Source: Bacillota bacterium | GTDB lineage: Bacteria; Bacillota; Clostridia; UBA1381 | Reading direction: 5' to 3' | Assembly (NCBI GenBank): GCA_021203665.1 | Contig: JAJQAT010000148.1 | Coordinates: 1 to 33,979 of the forward strand | DNA length: 33,979 nucleotides | In this document: one piece after another, positions 14,937-24,425 of the stretch | Layout: every line of letters begins with the position of its first letter | Numbering within the stretch: the first letter of the stretch is position 1 | Notes under the pieces: generated by a model | Seen by the model: only the letters and a program-made list of their open reading frames with translations | The model's database searches: none | Told to the model about the DNA's origin: nothing | Position numbers and translations under genes: made by a program

Positions 14937-16295
14937 CTAAACATTGAGTACCGCGACCGCTATATTAAAATATATAAATATCGAACAGCAGTCAACTATT
15001 GTTGTGATGAGCGGCGTTGCCATTATCGCGGGGTCAAGGTGAACCCGCTTTGCCAGCATCGGCAGCATCGCGCCTATCAGCTTTGATATTATCACCGTGG
15101 CGATAATCGAAAGCGCTATGGTAAGCGCAAGCAGAAAATTCCGCTCATACATAAGATATATGCGCACTCCGTTCACAACGGCAAGCACCGCGCTTACCAT
15201 TATGGATATGCGAAATTCCTTAAACACCACCTTGAAAAAATCCTTGAAATGAATTTCATCAAGCGCGATACCGCGTATAATAAGCGTTGAGCTTTGCGCG
15301 CCACAGTTTCCGCCGGTGTCCATTATCATCGGCATAAACGATATTAAAATCGGCAATGCCGCGAATGCCGCCTCGTATTTATTTATGATAATCTGCGTTA
15401 CCGTCGCGGAAATCATAAGTATCAAAAGCCAGCCGATTCTGTTTTTCACGTGCTTGAAAATTCCCGTCCTGAAATATGATTCCTCATTAGGCGCGATAGC
15501 CGCCATTTTTGAGAAGTCCTCCGCGTTCTCCTCCTGAATGACGTCCATAGCGTCGTCAAAGGTCACGATGCCGACAAGGCGGTTATCCTTGTCAACCACC
15601 GGAAGCGCGAGAAAATCATATTTGCGGAACATATTTCCGACAACCTCTTTATCCTCGTGAGTGTCCACGCTTATAATATGCGTTTCCATTATGTCGGATA
15701 TTTTATCGTCCTCCTCAGCCGTGAACAGGTCCTTAACGGTTATAACGCCTATAAGCTTTCTGTTCTCCGTGACATAACAGGTGTATATGGTTTCCTTGTT
15801 TACGCCTACCCTGCGGATTTTATCAAACGCCTCCGCGACCGTCATATCCCTGTGCAGACTGACGTATTCTATCGTCATTATACTGCCCGCGCTGTCCTTT
15901 GGATAGCGCAGAATTTCATTTATGGCTTTTCTTTCGCCGGTGGTGGAATTTTTAAGTATTCTCGACACCACATTTGCCGGCATTTCCTCGATTATATCTA
16001 CCGTGTCGTCAATGAACGACTCGTCAAGAATTTCTCTGAGCTCCTTATCGGTAAACATACCTATAAGGTGCTTTCTCATATCGGAATTCATATGCGCGAA
16101 GGTTTCCGCCGCAAGGTCCTTTGGGAGCAGTCTGAATAAAATCATAAACTCGGCGCGTTCCTCGTAATCCTCGCCGAACAGCTCCTCGAACAGCACCGCC
16201 AAATCGGCGGCGTTTTCCTCCGCTACAATATTCCTGACCTCAACAAATTTCTTTTCCTTTAAAAGACCGTCTATTCTTTTCAGCAAGTCCTGCAT
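14937..16295 (-). CDS. mgtE: Magnesium transporter MgtE
   Basis: A 452-residue MgtE channel, the usual length. Residues 1-130 form the superhelical N domain and 135-260 the paired CBS domains that sense cytosolic Mg2+ (DSAGSIMT at 135-141 opens the first; GIVTFDDAMDVI at 242-253 is in the second). Residues 285-452 hold about five membrane helices. PMIMDTGGNCGAQSSTL (322-338) and DPAIMATPLITTIVD (421-435) are the pore signatures; D435 corresponds to the conserved pore aspartate. The RBS is a G-run (AGGGGG) about 10 bases before the ATG, weaker than its neighbours. The 69-base gap to mnaA is too short for an M-box riboswitch and shows no promoter, so it is probably co-transcribed with the genes upstream. 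Confidence 0.92.
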   Translation of the reverse strand: MQDLLKRIDGLLKEKKFVEVRNIVAEENAADLAVLFEELFGEDYEERAEFMILFRLLPKDLAAETFAHMNSDMRKHLIGMFTDKELREILDESFIDDTVDIIEEMPANVVSRILKNSTTGERKAINEILRYPKDSAGSIMTIEYVSLHRDMTVAEAFDKIRRVGVNKETIYTCYVTENRKLIGVITVKDLFTAEEDDKISDIMETHIISVDTHEDKEVVGNMFRKYDFLALPVVDKDNRLVGIVTFDDAMDVIQEENAEDFSKMAAIAPNEESYFRTGIFKHVKNRIGWLLILMISATVTQIIINKYEAAFAALPILISFMPMIMDTGGNCGAQSSTLIIRGIALDEIHFKDFFKVVFKEFRISIMVSAVLAVVNGVRIYLMYERNFLLALTIALSIIATVIISKLIGAMLPMLAKRVHLDPAIMATPLITTIVDCCSIFIYFNIAVAVLNV

Positions 16296-16364
16296 TTCGG
16301 GTCAGCCCCCTGTTCTACATGATTTTTCCCATTCTCATGCACGCATTAAGCGCATAAAGCGAAG

Positions 16365-17525
16365 CTATTGAGGCTTAACAGAAAAATTTTCGGGACGCTT
16401 ATCGCTGTAGCCGAAAGCGTAAAGTATCGCCTCAACGGTTCTTCTCGATGCCTCGCCGTCGCCGTAAGGGTTCGCGGCGTGAGCCATTTGATTGTAAAAC
16501 TCCTCATTGTCAAGAAGTCCCTTTGCGAGGCATACTATATCCTCTTTTATAACGCCCGCTATTTTAACCGTTCCGGCGGCTACCGCCTCGGGACGCTCCG
16601 TTTCCTTTCGCAGCACAAGCACGGGCTTCGCGAGCGCGGGAGCCTCCTCCTGTATGCCGCCGCTGTCCGTCATAACCATAAACGAGCGCGCCATAGCGTT
16701 ATGCAGCTCCTCAACGTCGAGCGGGTCTATAAGATGTACCCTGTCCACACCGCCGAGTATGCCGAACGCGGTTTCACGAACGGCAGGATTGAGGTGAACG
16801 GGATATACAAGCTCCACGTCCTCGTATTCCGTGACAATCTGCTTTAGCGCGTTACAGATATTTTCAAGCGGCTCACCGAGGTTTTCACGTCTGTGCGCCG
16901 TTACTATAATTACGCGTTTTTTATCAAAATCAAGCGTTCTCAGACACTCGTCCTTAAACTCATAATCATCGCGCACAGTGGTTTTAAGCGCGTCTATAAC
17001 GGTATTGCCCGTTATATATATTATGTCGTCGCTGACGTTTTCCTTGAGCAGATTTTGCCTGTTCTGCTCCGTCGGCGAGAAATTCAAGTCCGCGATTCTG
17101 CCGGTAAGCTGTCTGTTCATTTCCTCCGGAAACGGCGAATATTTATCATATGTCCTAAGTCCCGCCTCGACGTGTCCCACCTTTACCTGGTTATAGAACG
17201 CGGCAAGCGCGGCAACAAAGCTTGTGGACGTATCGCCGTGCACAAGCACAATATCCGGCTTTTCCTTTTTTATTACCTCGTCAAGTCCCTCAAGCACTCT
17301 GGTTGTAATTCCGATAAGGCTCTGTCTTGTTTTCATTATGTCAAGGTCGTAATCGGGCGTTATTCCGAATATTTCAAGCACCTGGTCAAGCATTTGCCTG
17401 TGCTGCGCCGTTACGCAGACGATTGACTCTATTTCGTCATATTTTTTTAGCTCAAGCGCAAGCGGAGCCATTTTTATCGCCTCCGGTCTTGTGCCGAACA
17501 CTGTCATTACCTTTAATTTTTTCAC
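16365..17525 (-). CDS. mnaA: UDP-N-acetylglucosamine 2-epimerase (non-hydrolysing)
   Basis: A 386-residue epimerase interconverting UDP-GlcNAc and UDP-ManNAc, supplying ManNAc for wall teichoic acid linkage units or other surface glycans. Signatures are VFGTRPEAIKMAPL (9-22), VTAQHRQMLDQVLEIF (38-53), VHGDTSTSF (95-103), GHVEAGLRT (117-125), FPEEMNRQL (132-140) and, near the C-terminus, DSGGIQEEAP. The start is GTG at 17525 with AGAGGG about 8 bases upstream. An ATG two bases upstream is out of frame. It lies 18 bases downstream of tagO, and pairing of these two enzymes is typical of teichoic acid or related glycan initiation. Also called wecB. Confidence 0.92.
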   Translation of the reverse strand: MKKLKVMTVFGTRPEAIKMAPLALELKKYDEIESIVCVTAQHRQMLDQVLEIFGITPDYDLDIMKTRQSLIGITTRVLEGLDEVIKKEKPDIVLVHGDTSTSFVAALAAFYNQVKVGHVEAGLRTYDKYSPFPEEMNRQLTGRIADLNFSPTEQNRQNLLKENVSDDIIYITGNTVIDALKTTVRDDYEFKDECLRTLDFDKKRVIIVTAHRRENLGEPLENICNALKQIVTEYEDVELVYPVHLNPAVRETAFGILGGVDRVHLIDPLDVEELHNAMARSFMVMTDSGGIQEEAPALAKPVLVLRKETERPEAVAAGTVKIAGVIKEDIVCLAKGLLDNEEFYNQMAHAANPYGDGEASRRTVEAILYAFGYSDKRPENFSVKPQ

Positions 17526-17543
17526 ATTTACACCCTCTCTCGC

Positions 17544-18674
17544 CTATTTATCGCTCTTTATGTCCGTTGTTTCCTCTATGTCCGTTTCGGTATCATCGGT
17601 TTTATTTCGATTGTCGGGGTGGTGATGCACATAGCTGTTTTTGCCGAGCATACCGCCGATAAGTAGAAGTATAAGCACGCATATCACAAGCAAAAGCGCT
17701 CTCAAAACGCCGCTCTCCGCAAGCAGCACCGCCGTTATTCCGAGTACGCCGCTTATCGCGTACAGTATAAATACCGTCTGCTTTTGCGAAAATCCCATAT
17801 CGACAAGTCTGTGGTGCAGGTGTCCTCTGTCGGCAACCATCGGACTTTGTCCGTGCATTATGCGGCGTATCATAGCGAACGACGCGTCGAACAGAGGAAG
17901 CCCCAAAATAAGCAGCGGCACCGCGAACGAAATTACCGCGTAGCTCTTGAACACGCCCTGTATTGACAGCGTTGCGAGCATAAATCCCAAAAACGTCGAG
18001 CCGGTATCACCCATAAATATCTTTGCCGGATTAAAGTTGAACGGGAGAAATCCGAAGCACGAGCCCATAAGCGCTATACCGAGTATCGCTATCGGATATT
18101 CGCCTACTCTTATGGATATAAACACAAGCGAAACCGACATTATCGCGCTTACGCCCGCCGCGAGTCCGTCAAGACCGTCTATGAAGTTTACGGCATTGGT
18201 GATGAATACAATCCATATAACCGTCAAGCCGATTGAAAGCCACTGCGGCAAAACCCAGTACGGGTTGTCACTGAGCAAATTCGGGTTGGTAAACACGTCA
18301 ATCTTTATATCGCCCACGAAAATAACCACAAGCGCCGCGGCAATCTGAATTACAAATTTCAGCTTCGCATTAAGGTCCTTGCAGTCGTCGATAAATCCCA
18401 TTACCGCTATAATCGCCGCACCGGCAAGCGTTCCGAAAAGCTGCCTTGACGGCTCGGCAAAGCACAACGTCGCGACAACGAATCCGAATATTATCGCCAA
18501 GCCGCCTATTCTGGGTGTCGGCTTTTTGTGCATACGCCTGTTGTCCTTAGGTATATCCACCGCGCCCGCGCCTATCTTGAATGCCAAACGCCTTACAAGC
18601 GGAGTTGTGGCAAACGTAAAGACAAACGATACAATAAATGCAAATATCAAAAATAAAACCTGTTGAGTAGACAT
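17544..18674 (-). CDS. tagO: Undecaprenyl-phosphate N-acetylglucosamine 1-phosphate transferase (TagO/WecA)
   Basis: A 376-residue polytopic membrane enzyme that transfers GlcNAc-1-P from UDP-GlcNAc to undecaprenyl phosphate. Motifs are DIPKDNRRMHKKPTPRIGG (40-58), the catalytic pair D96-D97, NAVNFIDGLDGLAAG (160-174), FNFNPAKIFMGDTGS and the HLHHRL loop, all in MraY-superfamily order, with roughly ten hydrophobic helices. The tail after the last helix is acidic and includes HHH. I choose ATG 18674 (MSTQQ) because GGAGG lies 5 bases before it. A TTG four codons earlier opens the frame but overlaps that RBS. The gap after trpS is 12 bases. TagO and WecA cannot be told apart without the rest of the glycan locus. 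Confidence 0.9.
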   Translation of the reverse strand: MSTQQVLFLIFAFIVSFVFTFATTPLVRRLAFKIGAGAVDIPKDNRRMHKKPTPRIGGLAIIFGFVVATLCFAEPSRQLFGTLAGAAIIAVMGFIDDCKDLNAKLKFVIQIAAALVVIFVGDIKIDVFTNPNLLSDNPYWVLPQWLSIGLTVIWIVFITNAVNFIDGLDGLAAGVSAIMSVSLVFISIRVGEYPIAILGIALMGSCFGFLPFNFNPAKIFMGDTGSTFLGFMLATLSIQGVFKSYAVISFAVPLLILGLPLFDASFAMIRRIMHGQSPMVADRGHLHHRLVDMGFSQKQTVFILYAISGVLGITAVLLAESGVLRALLLVICVLILLLIGGMLGKNSYVHHHPDNRNKTDDTETDIEETTDIKSDK

Positions 18675-18686
18675 AATTTCCTCCAA

Positions 18687-19688
18687 TTACAGCACAAAGC
18701 CGACTTTCTTATATACTTTATTAAGAGTTCTTTGCGAAATTCTCTTTGCGCTGTCCGCGCCCTTTTGGCATATATCCATAAGATACGCCTTGTCCGCAAT
18801 AAGCCTGTCGTATTCGCCGCGTATGGGACGTATCGCCTCCACAACCGCCTCGGCGACATCGTTCTTGAAATCGCCGTAGCCCTTGCCGCTGTAATCCTTT
18901 ACTATGCTGTCTATATCTCTGCCCGTTACCGCCGACATAATGCTTAAAAGGTTGTTGATTCCCGCCTTTGACGGGTCGCCCTCACGGTATTCTATAACGC
19001 CCTCGCTGTCCGTGACGGCGCTCTTTATCTTCTTTGCGATAACATTCATATCGTCCATCATTGAAATATACGCCTTTGGATTCGGGTCGGATTTGGACAT
19101 CTTCTTTTCCGGCTCCTGCAAGCTCATTATCTTCGCGCCCGACTTCGATAACAGTCCCTCGGGTATTTTAAACACATTGCCGTAAATCGCGTTAAACCTC
19201 TGCGCTATGTCGCGGCATATCTCTATATGCTGCATCTGATCCTTGCCGACGGGCACATAGTCCGTCTGATAAAGCAATATGTCCGACGCCATAAGCACGG
19301 GATATGTAAACAGTCCCGCGTTGATATTATCCGCGTGGCGCGCAGATTTATCCTTAAACTGCGTCATTCGCTGAAGCTCGCCCATATACGTGTAGCAGTT
19401 TAACACCCAGGCAAGCTCCGCGTGAGCGGGATTATGCGACTGTATAAAGAGTATTGTTTCCTCAGGGTCGATTCCGCAGGCTATATACAGCGCGAGCACC
19501 TCGAGAGTTCTGCGCCGCACGTCCGCCGGCGTTTGACGCACCGTAATCGTGTGCAAATCCATCATCGCGTATATGCAGTGATAGTCCTTTTGTATGTCAA
19601 CCCAGTTCTTTATCGCTCCGAGATAATTTCCGAGCGTAAGATTTCCCGACGGCTGCACGCCGGAAAATATTATTTTCTTATCGTCCAT
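18687..19688 (-). CDS. trpS: Tryptophan--tRNA ligase
   Basis: A 333-residue class I aminoacyl-tRNA synthetase. PSGNLTLGNYLGAI (13-26) is the HIGH-type signature in TrpRS form and KMSKS is at 196-200. The Trp-site segments ALYIACGIDP and QSHNPAHAELAWVL are present. The length is typical of bacterial TrpRS. AAAGGAACGG precedes the ATG. The leader is only the 23-base gap after the aminotransferase gene, with no T-box, so it is probably expressed from the upstream promoter of the run. Confidence 0.95.
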   Translation of the reverse strand: MDDKKIIFSGVQPSGNLTLGNYLGAIKNWVDIQKDYHCIYAMMDLHTITVRQTPADVRRRTLEVLALYIACGIDPEETILFIQSHNPAHAELAWVLNCYTYMGELQRMTQFKDKSARHADNINAGLFTYPVLMASDILLYQTDYVPVGKDQMQHIEICRDIAQRFNAIYGNVFKIPEGLLSKSGAKIMSLQEPEKKMSKSDPNPKAYISMMDDMNVIAKKIKSAVTDSEGVIEYREGDPSKAGINNLLSIMSAVTGRDIDSIVKDYSGKGYGDFKNDVAEAVVEAIRPIRGEYDRLIADKAYLMDICQKGADSAKRISQRTLNKVYKKVGFVL

Positions 19689-19711
19689 TTTTATCCGTTC
19701 CTTTCAAGGTA

Positions 19712-20905
19712 TTACAGGTTTTCCGTCAGCACCTCGCCGAGTCTTCTGATGCCCTCTGTAATTTTTTCTATGGTAGCCGACGAATAGTTAAGTCTGAACA
19801 TATTTGACGGCGCGAATATATCCGTGGCGAAATTGGAGCCGGGCACTATCGCGACCTTCTTTTCAAGACATTTGTCAACTATCGGCGTAATATCCGTAAT
19901 TGTGGGGCATTCGCACCACAGGAATATACCGCCCTCGGGAACAACCCATTTTACCTTGCCCTTCGGGAAATACTTTTCCATAGCGTCAACCATGGCGGCG
20001 CATTTCTTGCCGTAAAGCTCCCTGTTCTTCTCGATATACTTGTCTATATCGTATTTCTTCATAAACTCAACGCACATAAGCTGCGTAAGCATCGGTGTAT
20101 GTACGTCGTTTACCTGCTTTAATACCTCTATTTTTTCGCAAAGCGGCGCCGGCGCGATAATATATCCCAAACGCATACCCGGCGACAAAATCTTTGAGAA
20201 TGAGCCGGCGTATATAACTCTGCCCTCGGTATCCATCGATTTAAGAGTGGGCACGTCCTCGCCGGAGAAACGCAAATCTCCGTACGGGTTATCCTCAAGA
20301 ATGAGAACGTCGTATTTATTCGCAAGCTCAATCATACGCTTTCTCTTTTCGAGCGACATGGTACATCCGGTCGGGTTTTGGAATGTCGGAATGGTGTAAA
20401 TAAACTTTACGCCGTCTTCGCTTTTCAGCTTTTCCTCAAGCTCGTCCATATTCATTCCGTCCGCATCAACCCTTACGCCAACAAGAGAACACTCATATGT
20501 GCGGAACGCGTTAAGACTTCCGATAAAGCTCGGGCTTTCAACTATTACCTTGTCGCCCTTGTTTAAAAGTGCCTTTGCGGTAAGGTCAATACCCTGGTTC
20601 GCGCCCGTCATTATGATTATCTCGTCATTTTCGGTTATCGAATTTACCTTTTCCGCGCGCGCCCTCGCGCAGTCCTTCATTTTCGGGTAGCCGTCCGTGG
20701 TGCCGTACTGCAAGGCAAGCGTCGGATTTGTCATCAAAATCTTACCCGCGATTTTTGAAAGCTCCTCGCCCGGAAACAGCTCCGACGCGGGATTTCCGCC
20801 CGCGAGAGATATAATTTCCGGATCCGCCATACGCTTGAACATTTCACGTATCGCGCTGCCCTTCATCGTCTTTACTCTGTCAGCCATATAGTTTGTATAG
20901 TCCAT
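19712..20905 (-). CDS. Class I/II PLP-dependent aminotransferase (2-aminoadipate/LysN-like)
   Basis: A fold-type I aminotransferase of 397 residues, resembling the catalytic half of MocR-type proteins and the LysN/AadAT group. Residues include SLAGGNPASELFP (33-45), YGTTDGYPKMKD (67-78), NPTG (177-180), D205 and Y208 (LEDNPYGD), and the Schiff-base K238 in GSFSKILSPGMRLGY. It is cytoplasmic. No helix-turn-helix is fused. Family members accept aromatic, branched-chain or 2-aminoadipate substrates with 2-oxoglutarate, and sequence alone does not settle which. AGGAGG lies about 8 bases before the ATG. Its place between glnS and trpS gives no pathway clue. Confidence 0.85.
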   Translation of the reverse strand: MDYTNYMADRVKTMKGSAIREMFKRMADPEIISLAGGNPASELFPGEELSKIAGKILMTNPTLALQYGTTDGYPKMKDCARARAEKVNSITENDEIIIMTGANQGIDLTAKALLNKGDKVIVESPSFIGSLNAFRTYECSLVGVRVDADGMNMDELEEKLKSEDGVKFIYTIPTFQNPTGCTMSLEKRKRMIELANKYDVLILEDNPYGDLRFSGEDVPTLKSMDTEGRVIYAGSFSKILSPGMRLGYIIAPAPLCEKIEVLKQVNDVHTPMLTQLMCVEFMKKYDIDKYIEKNRELYGKKCAAMVDAMEKYFPKGKVKWVVPEGGIFLWCECPTITDITPIVDKCLEKKVAIVPGSNFATDIFAPSNMFRLNYSSATIEKITEGIRRLGEVLTENL

Positions 20906-20935
20906 TTTTATTTCCTCCTATTTATATGAAACGCA

Positions 20936-22603
20936 TTATTTGTTAATCTTTTTCCAGCTGTCCTTGAGCGCCGCCGTCCTGTTGAAAACCGGCATTTCCG
21001 GAGTGCTGTCGGGGTCCACGCAGAAATAACCGAGCCTTAAAAACTGGAATTTATCGCCGACCTTTAAATCGGTCATATTGCTTTCAAGCTTGGCGTTCTT
21101 TAGAACAATCATCGAGTCCTTGTTAAGATTATCGGTAAAATCGCTTACATCGGTTTCATCGGACGGGTTTTCCACGTTGAAAAGCCTGTCATAAAGGCGC
21201 ACCTCCGCGTCAAGCGCGTGAGCGGCGCTTACAAAATGAATCGTTCCCTTTACCTTGCGTCCGTCCGGCGCGTCGCCGCCGCGCGTCTGCGGGTCATATG
21301 TGCAGTGTACCGCCGTCACATTGCCGTTTTCGTCCTTGTCACAGCCGGTACAGGTCACATAATACGCTCCCTTTAAACGCACCTCGCGTCCCGGTGAAAG
21401 TCTGAAATACTTCTTCGGAGCGTCCTCCATAAAATCGTCCTCCTCAATGTAAAGCTCGCGCGAAAATTCAACGGTGCGCTTGCCCATTTCGGGATTTTCG
21501 GGATTTATCTCAACCTCTATATGCTCGACCTTGTCCTCCGGATAGTTGTCGATTATAAGCTTAATCGGTCTTAAAACCGCCATAACTCTGGGCACCTTTT
21601 TATTAAGATCCTCCCTTACGCACGCCTCAAGCAGGGCAAAGTCAACAACGCTGTACGCCTTTGACACACCTATTCTTTCGCAAAAAACGTGTATCGCCTC
21701 GGGCGTGTATCCGCGTCGGCGCATACCGCACAGGGTTGACATTCTCGGATCGTCCCAACCGGAAACAATGCCGTCCTTTACAAGCCTTAAACAGCGTCTT
21801 TTGCTTGTGAGCGTATAGTTAAGATTCATTCTCGCAAACTCAATCTGCCTTGACGGATTTTCATAGCCTACTTCCTTTAAAACCCAGTCGTAAAGCGGTC
21901 TGTGGTCCTCAAATTCAAGAGAGCAAAGCGAGTGCGTAACTCCCTCCACGGTGTCCGAAATCGGGTGTGCGAAGTCGTACATGGGATATACAAACCATTT
22001 ATCGCCCGTTCTGTGATGGTGCGCGCGCAGTATTCTGTATATGATAGGGTCGCGCATATTGAGGTTTGGCGACGCCATATCTATCTTGGCTCTCAAAACC
22101 TTTGCTCCGTCGGGAAATTCGCCCTTTGTCATTCTCTCGAAAAGGTCAAGATTTTCCTCTATGCTTCTGTTTCTGTACGGGCTGTCCTTACCCGGGCTTT
22201 TGAGCGTGCCGCGGTATTCCCTTATCTCGTCAGGCGAAAGGTCGCAAACATACGCCTTACCCTTTTTGATAAGCTTGATTGCCGCCGCGTATATATCGTC
22301 AAAATAATCGGACGCGTAAAGCACCTTATCCCACTTGAATCCGAGCCACCTTATATCCTCCATAATGGCGTCAACGTATTCCGTGTCCTCCTTTGTCGGG
22401 TTCGTGTCGTCAAGGCGGAGATTGCATTTGCCGCCGTACAGCTCCGCCATACCGAAATCTATGCTTATCGCCTTTGCGTGGCCTACGTGCAAATAGCCGT
22501 TAGGCTGCGGCGGAAAACGCGTCTGAACGTGGGTGTAAACTCCGTCCTCCAAATCCTTTTCTATAGCCTCTTGAATAAAATTTTTGCTGATTATTTCTTC
22601 CAT
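20936..22603 (-). CDS. glnS: Glutamine--tRNA ligase
   Basis: A 555-residue class I synthetase, the length of E. coli GlnRS (554). Residues 30-46 (FPPQPNGYLHVGHAKAI) carry the HIGH motif in the form specific to GlnRS, and LTSKR (265-269) is the KMSKS equivalent, followed by WDDPRMSTLCGMRRRGYTPEAI. The C-terminal half is the anticodon-binding beta-barrel (EVRLKGAYYVTCT and similar). The RBS (GGGGATAGG) lies in the last codons of gltX, and the gap between the genes is 4 bases. Direct GlnRS is not universal in Bacillota, many of which make Gln-tRNA through GatCAB; its tandem position with GluRS is notable. Confidence 0.94.
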   Translation of the reverse strand: MEEIISKNFIQEAIEKDLEDGVYTHVQTRFPPQPNGYLHVGHAKAISIDFGMAELYGGKCNLRLDDTNPTKEDTEYVDAIMEDIRWLGFKWDKVLYASDYFDDIYAAAIKLIKKGKAYVCDLSPDEIREYRGTLKSPGKDSPYRNRSIEENLDLFERMTKGEFPDGAKVLRAKIDMASPNLNMRDPIIYRILRAHHHRTGDKWFVYPMYDFAHPISDTVEGVTHSLCSLEFEDHRPLYDWVLKEVGYENPSRQIEFARMNLNYTLTSKRRCLRLVKDGIVSGWDDPRMSTLCGMRRRGYTPEAIHVFCERIGVSKAYSVVDFALLEACVREDLNKKVPRVMAVLRPIKLIIDNYPEDKVEHIEVEINPENPEMGKRTVEFSRELYIEEDDFMEDAPKKYFRLSPGREVRLKGAYYVTCTGCDKDENGNVTAVHCTYDPQTRGGDAPDGRKVKGTIHFVSAAHALDAEVRLYDRLFNVENPSDETDVSDFTDNLNKDSMIVLKNAKLESNMTDLKVGDKFQFLRLGYFCVDPDSTPEMPVFNRTAALKDSWKKINK

Positions 22604-22607
22604 ATGC

Positions 22608-24266
22608 CTATCCCCTCAATTTTTCTATTGCCTCGTCAAATCTCTTCATTACCTCGTCGGAGCCGAGCACCTGCATAATTTCATATAAGTCCGGCGTGTT
22701 TCTTCTGCCGGTCGCGGCAACTCTTATAACACCCGCGACATCTCCGACGTGTCCCTTGTAATTATCGGGATTTTTCTTGTATTCCTTCGGCGCTTTCGCG
22801 TATCCGAGCGTAACAGCCATATCGCGAACCGCGGGGAACCATTCCTCGCCGCTGCCGTTCGGATTGTAAATATTTTTGTAAAGCTCAAGTATCTCTATCA
22901 TATCCTCATTTGACAGGTTGTCCGCGAAATCAAGCTTCTTATCCCACAGCTCCGAATAAAAATACGAAACGTAATTTTCCACGTCCGACCACGACGCGAT
23001 GTCCTTACGCGGCTTTTTGTTCCCGCGCTCTATCGCGAATATCGCCTTGGCGTATTCCTCGTCGTCCACAAGCAGCTTATAGAGCTTTTCATTGTTTTCC
23101 CTCGCCCAGTCGGTCACCATATCGTAGACCTCCTCCGCGCTCAGGCGGCTGATATACGTCTTGCTGATGTCCGTGAGCTTTACCATATCGAACAGCGCGC
23201 CCGCCTTGCTCATTTTTGAAAAGCTGAACTTAAAGCTCTCTATATCCGCGTCGGGGTTTGCCAGACGCCAATCCTCGTAATTTGAGTTTGCAAGCGTCAT
23301 CAAATATTCCCATACCGCGCCCTTTGGATAGCCGACCTCGCTGTAAAAGCTGACAGCCGCCTCGGGGTCCTTTCTTTTTGACAGCTTGCGCTTTCCGCCG
23401 TTTTCCTCTTTCATGATAGGCGAAATGTGCGCGTACTTGGGCGGCTTAAATCCGCATAGATAAAACAGCTGCAAATGTATCGGAACAGACGAAATCCACT
23501 CGTCACCGCGTATAACGTGCGTCGTGCGCATAAGATGGTCGTCAACGGCGTGCGCGAAGTGGTATGTAGGAGTTCCGTCCTTTTTCAAAAGCACGATGTC
23601 CAAAATATTCTCCGGCATCTCGATTTCGCCCTTTATACCGTCCTTGAATTTTATGCGCTTTTCCGCGCTGCCGGGCGATTTCAGTCTTACAACGTACTCG
23701 TCGCCGTTCTTTATTCTCTTTTCGGCGTCCTCCGCGGATATATCGCGGTATTTTGCAAATTCGCCGTATATGCCCGGAAGCAGCTTTTCCGCCTCCTGCT
23801 TTTTGCGAATCTCCGAAAGCTCTTCCTCGGTCATAAAGCACGGGTACGCAAGTCCTTTTTCCACAAGCGATTTGACGTAAGCGTGATATATTTCCGTTCT
23901 CCTGCTCTGCGTGTACGGTCCGTAAGCGCCCTTTTCCTCCGTTTCGGACAGCGCGCCCTCATCTGTTTCGATACCGAAATCCTTTAATCCCTTGACGATA
24001 AGGCTCACGCCGTTTTCAACCTCGCGCTTTTTGTCCGTGTCCTCGATTCTGAGGTAAAACACGCCGTTTGTCGCCTTTGCCGCGCTGCGCGCCGCGAACG
24101 CCGCGAATAAGCCGCCGAAATGCAGAAATCCCGTCGGGCTCGGAGAAAAACGCGTTACAACCGCGCCCTCTTCAAGGTTTCTTTTGGGGTAAATCCGCTC
24201 ATAATCCTCGGGGGTTTTTGTTATATTTCCGAATAAAAGCTCTGACATCCGTTTATTACTGTCCAT
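22608..24266 (-). CDS. gltX: Glutamate--tRNA ligase
   Basis: A 552-residue class I synthetase that charges tRNA-Glu. RFSPSPTGFLHFGG (39-52) contains the HIGH equivalent; FYLRIEDTDKKRE (70-82) and KLSKR (294-298) complete the catalytic signatures. The long form, with KLSKRKDPEAAVSFY, resembles a GluRS type I know from clostridial genomes and is longer than the roughly 470-490 residue canonical enzyme. The SD is AAAGGA about 12 bases before the ATG, rather distant; an in-frame ATG at codon 7 has no better SD. It is the first gene of the long minus-strand run behind a strong promoter, with a leader of about 40 nt. Confidence 0.92.
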   Translation of the reverse strand: MDSNKRMSELLFGNITKTPEDYERIYPKRNLEEGAVVTRFSPSPTGFLHFGGLFAAFAARSAAKATNGVFYLRIEDTDKKREVENGVSLIVKGLKDFGIETDEGALSETEEKGAYGPYTQSRRTEIYHAYVKSLVEKGLAYPCFMTEEELSEIRKKQEAEKLLPGIYGEFAKYRDISAEDAEKRIKNGDEYVVRLKSPGSAEKRIKFKDGIKGEIEMPENILDIVLLKKDGTPTYHFAHAVDDHLMRTTHVIRGDEWISSVPIHLQLFYLCGFKPPKYAHISPIMKEENGGKRKLSKRKDPEAAVSFYSEVGYPKGAVWEYLMTLANSNYEDWRLANPDADIESFKFSFSKMSKAGALFDMVKLTDISKTYISRLSAEEVYDMVTDWARENNEKLYKLLVDDEEYAKAIFAIERGNKKPRKDIASWSDVENYVSYFYSELWDKKLDFADNLSNEDMIEILELYKNIYNPNGSGEEWFPAVRDMAVTLGYAKAPKEYKKNPDNYKGHVGDVAGVIRVAATGRRNTPDLYEIMQVLGSDEVMKRFDEAIEKLRG

Positions 24267-24314
24267 TGTTGTTTTTTATCCTTTCGTTTTTTACTAATAT
24301 ACCTATTCTATATT

Positions 24315-24343
24315 ATTATACCTAAAAAAAGCTCCAATATCAA
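24315..24343 (-). promoter_or_regulatory. Sigma-A promoter of the gltX-to-mgtE run
   Basis: On the minus strand TTGATA (24338-24343), a 17-base spacer and a perfect TATAAT (24315-24320). Gaps of 4 to 69 bases follow down to mgtE with no other clear terminator or promoter, so this may drive all seven genes. Confidence 0.8.
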
Positions 24344-24374
24344 TGGTTTTTGGGAATTTTTTTCGGATTAAGTC

Positions 24375-24418
24375 AAAAAAATAAGACGGCGCCGCCAAAT
24401 CGGCACGCGTCCGCCTTT
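24375..24418 (-). terminator. Intrinsic terminator of the exonuclease/membrane-protein unit
   Basis: Read on the minus strand, AAGGCGGACGCGTGCC pairs imperfectly with GGCGGCGCCGTCTT and is followed by ATTTTTTT. It lies a few bases past the stop codon of the membrane-protein gene. Confidence 0.8.
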
Positions 24419-24425
24419 GTTTATT

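Noticed and set aside
16296..16364. An M-box magnesium riboswitch before mgtE
   Set aside because: The gap is only 69 bases and lacks the conserved multi-stem M-box. mgtE is more likely part of the upstream transcript.
24267..24314. A T-box leader for gltX, or T-boxes before trpS or pheT
   Set aside because: The gltX leader is about 40 nt, and the gaps before trpS and pheT are 23-25 bases, all too short for a T-box specifier stem and terminator.
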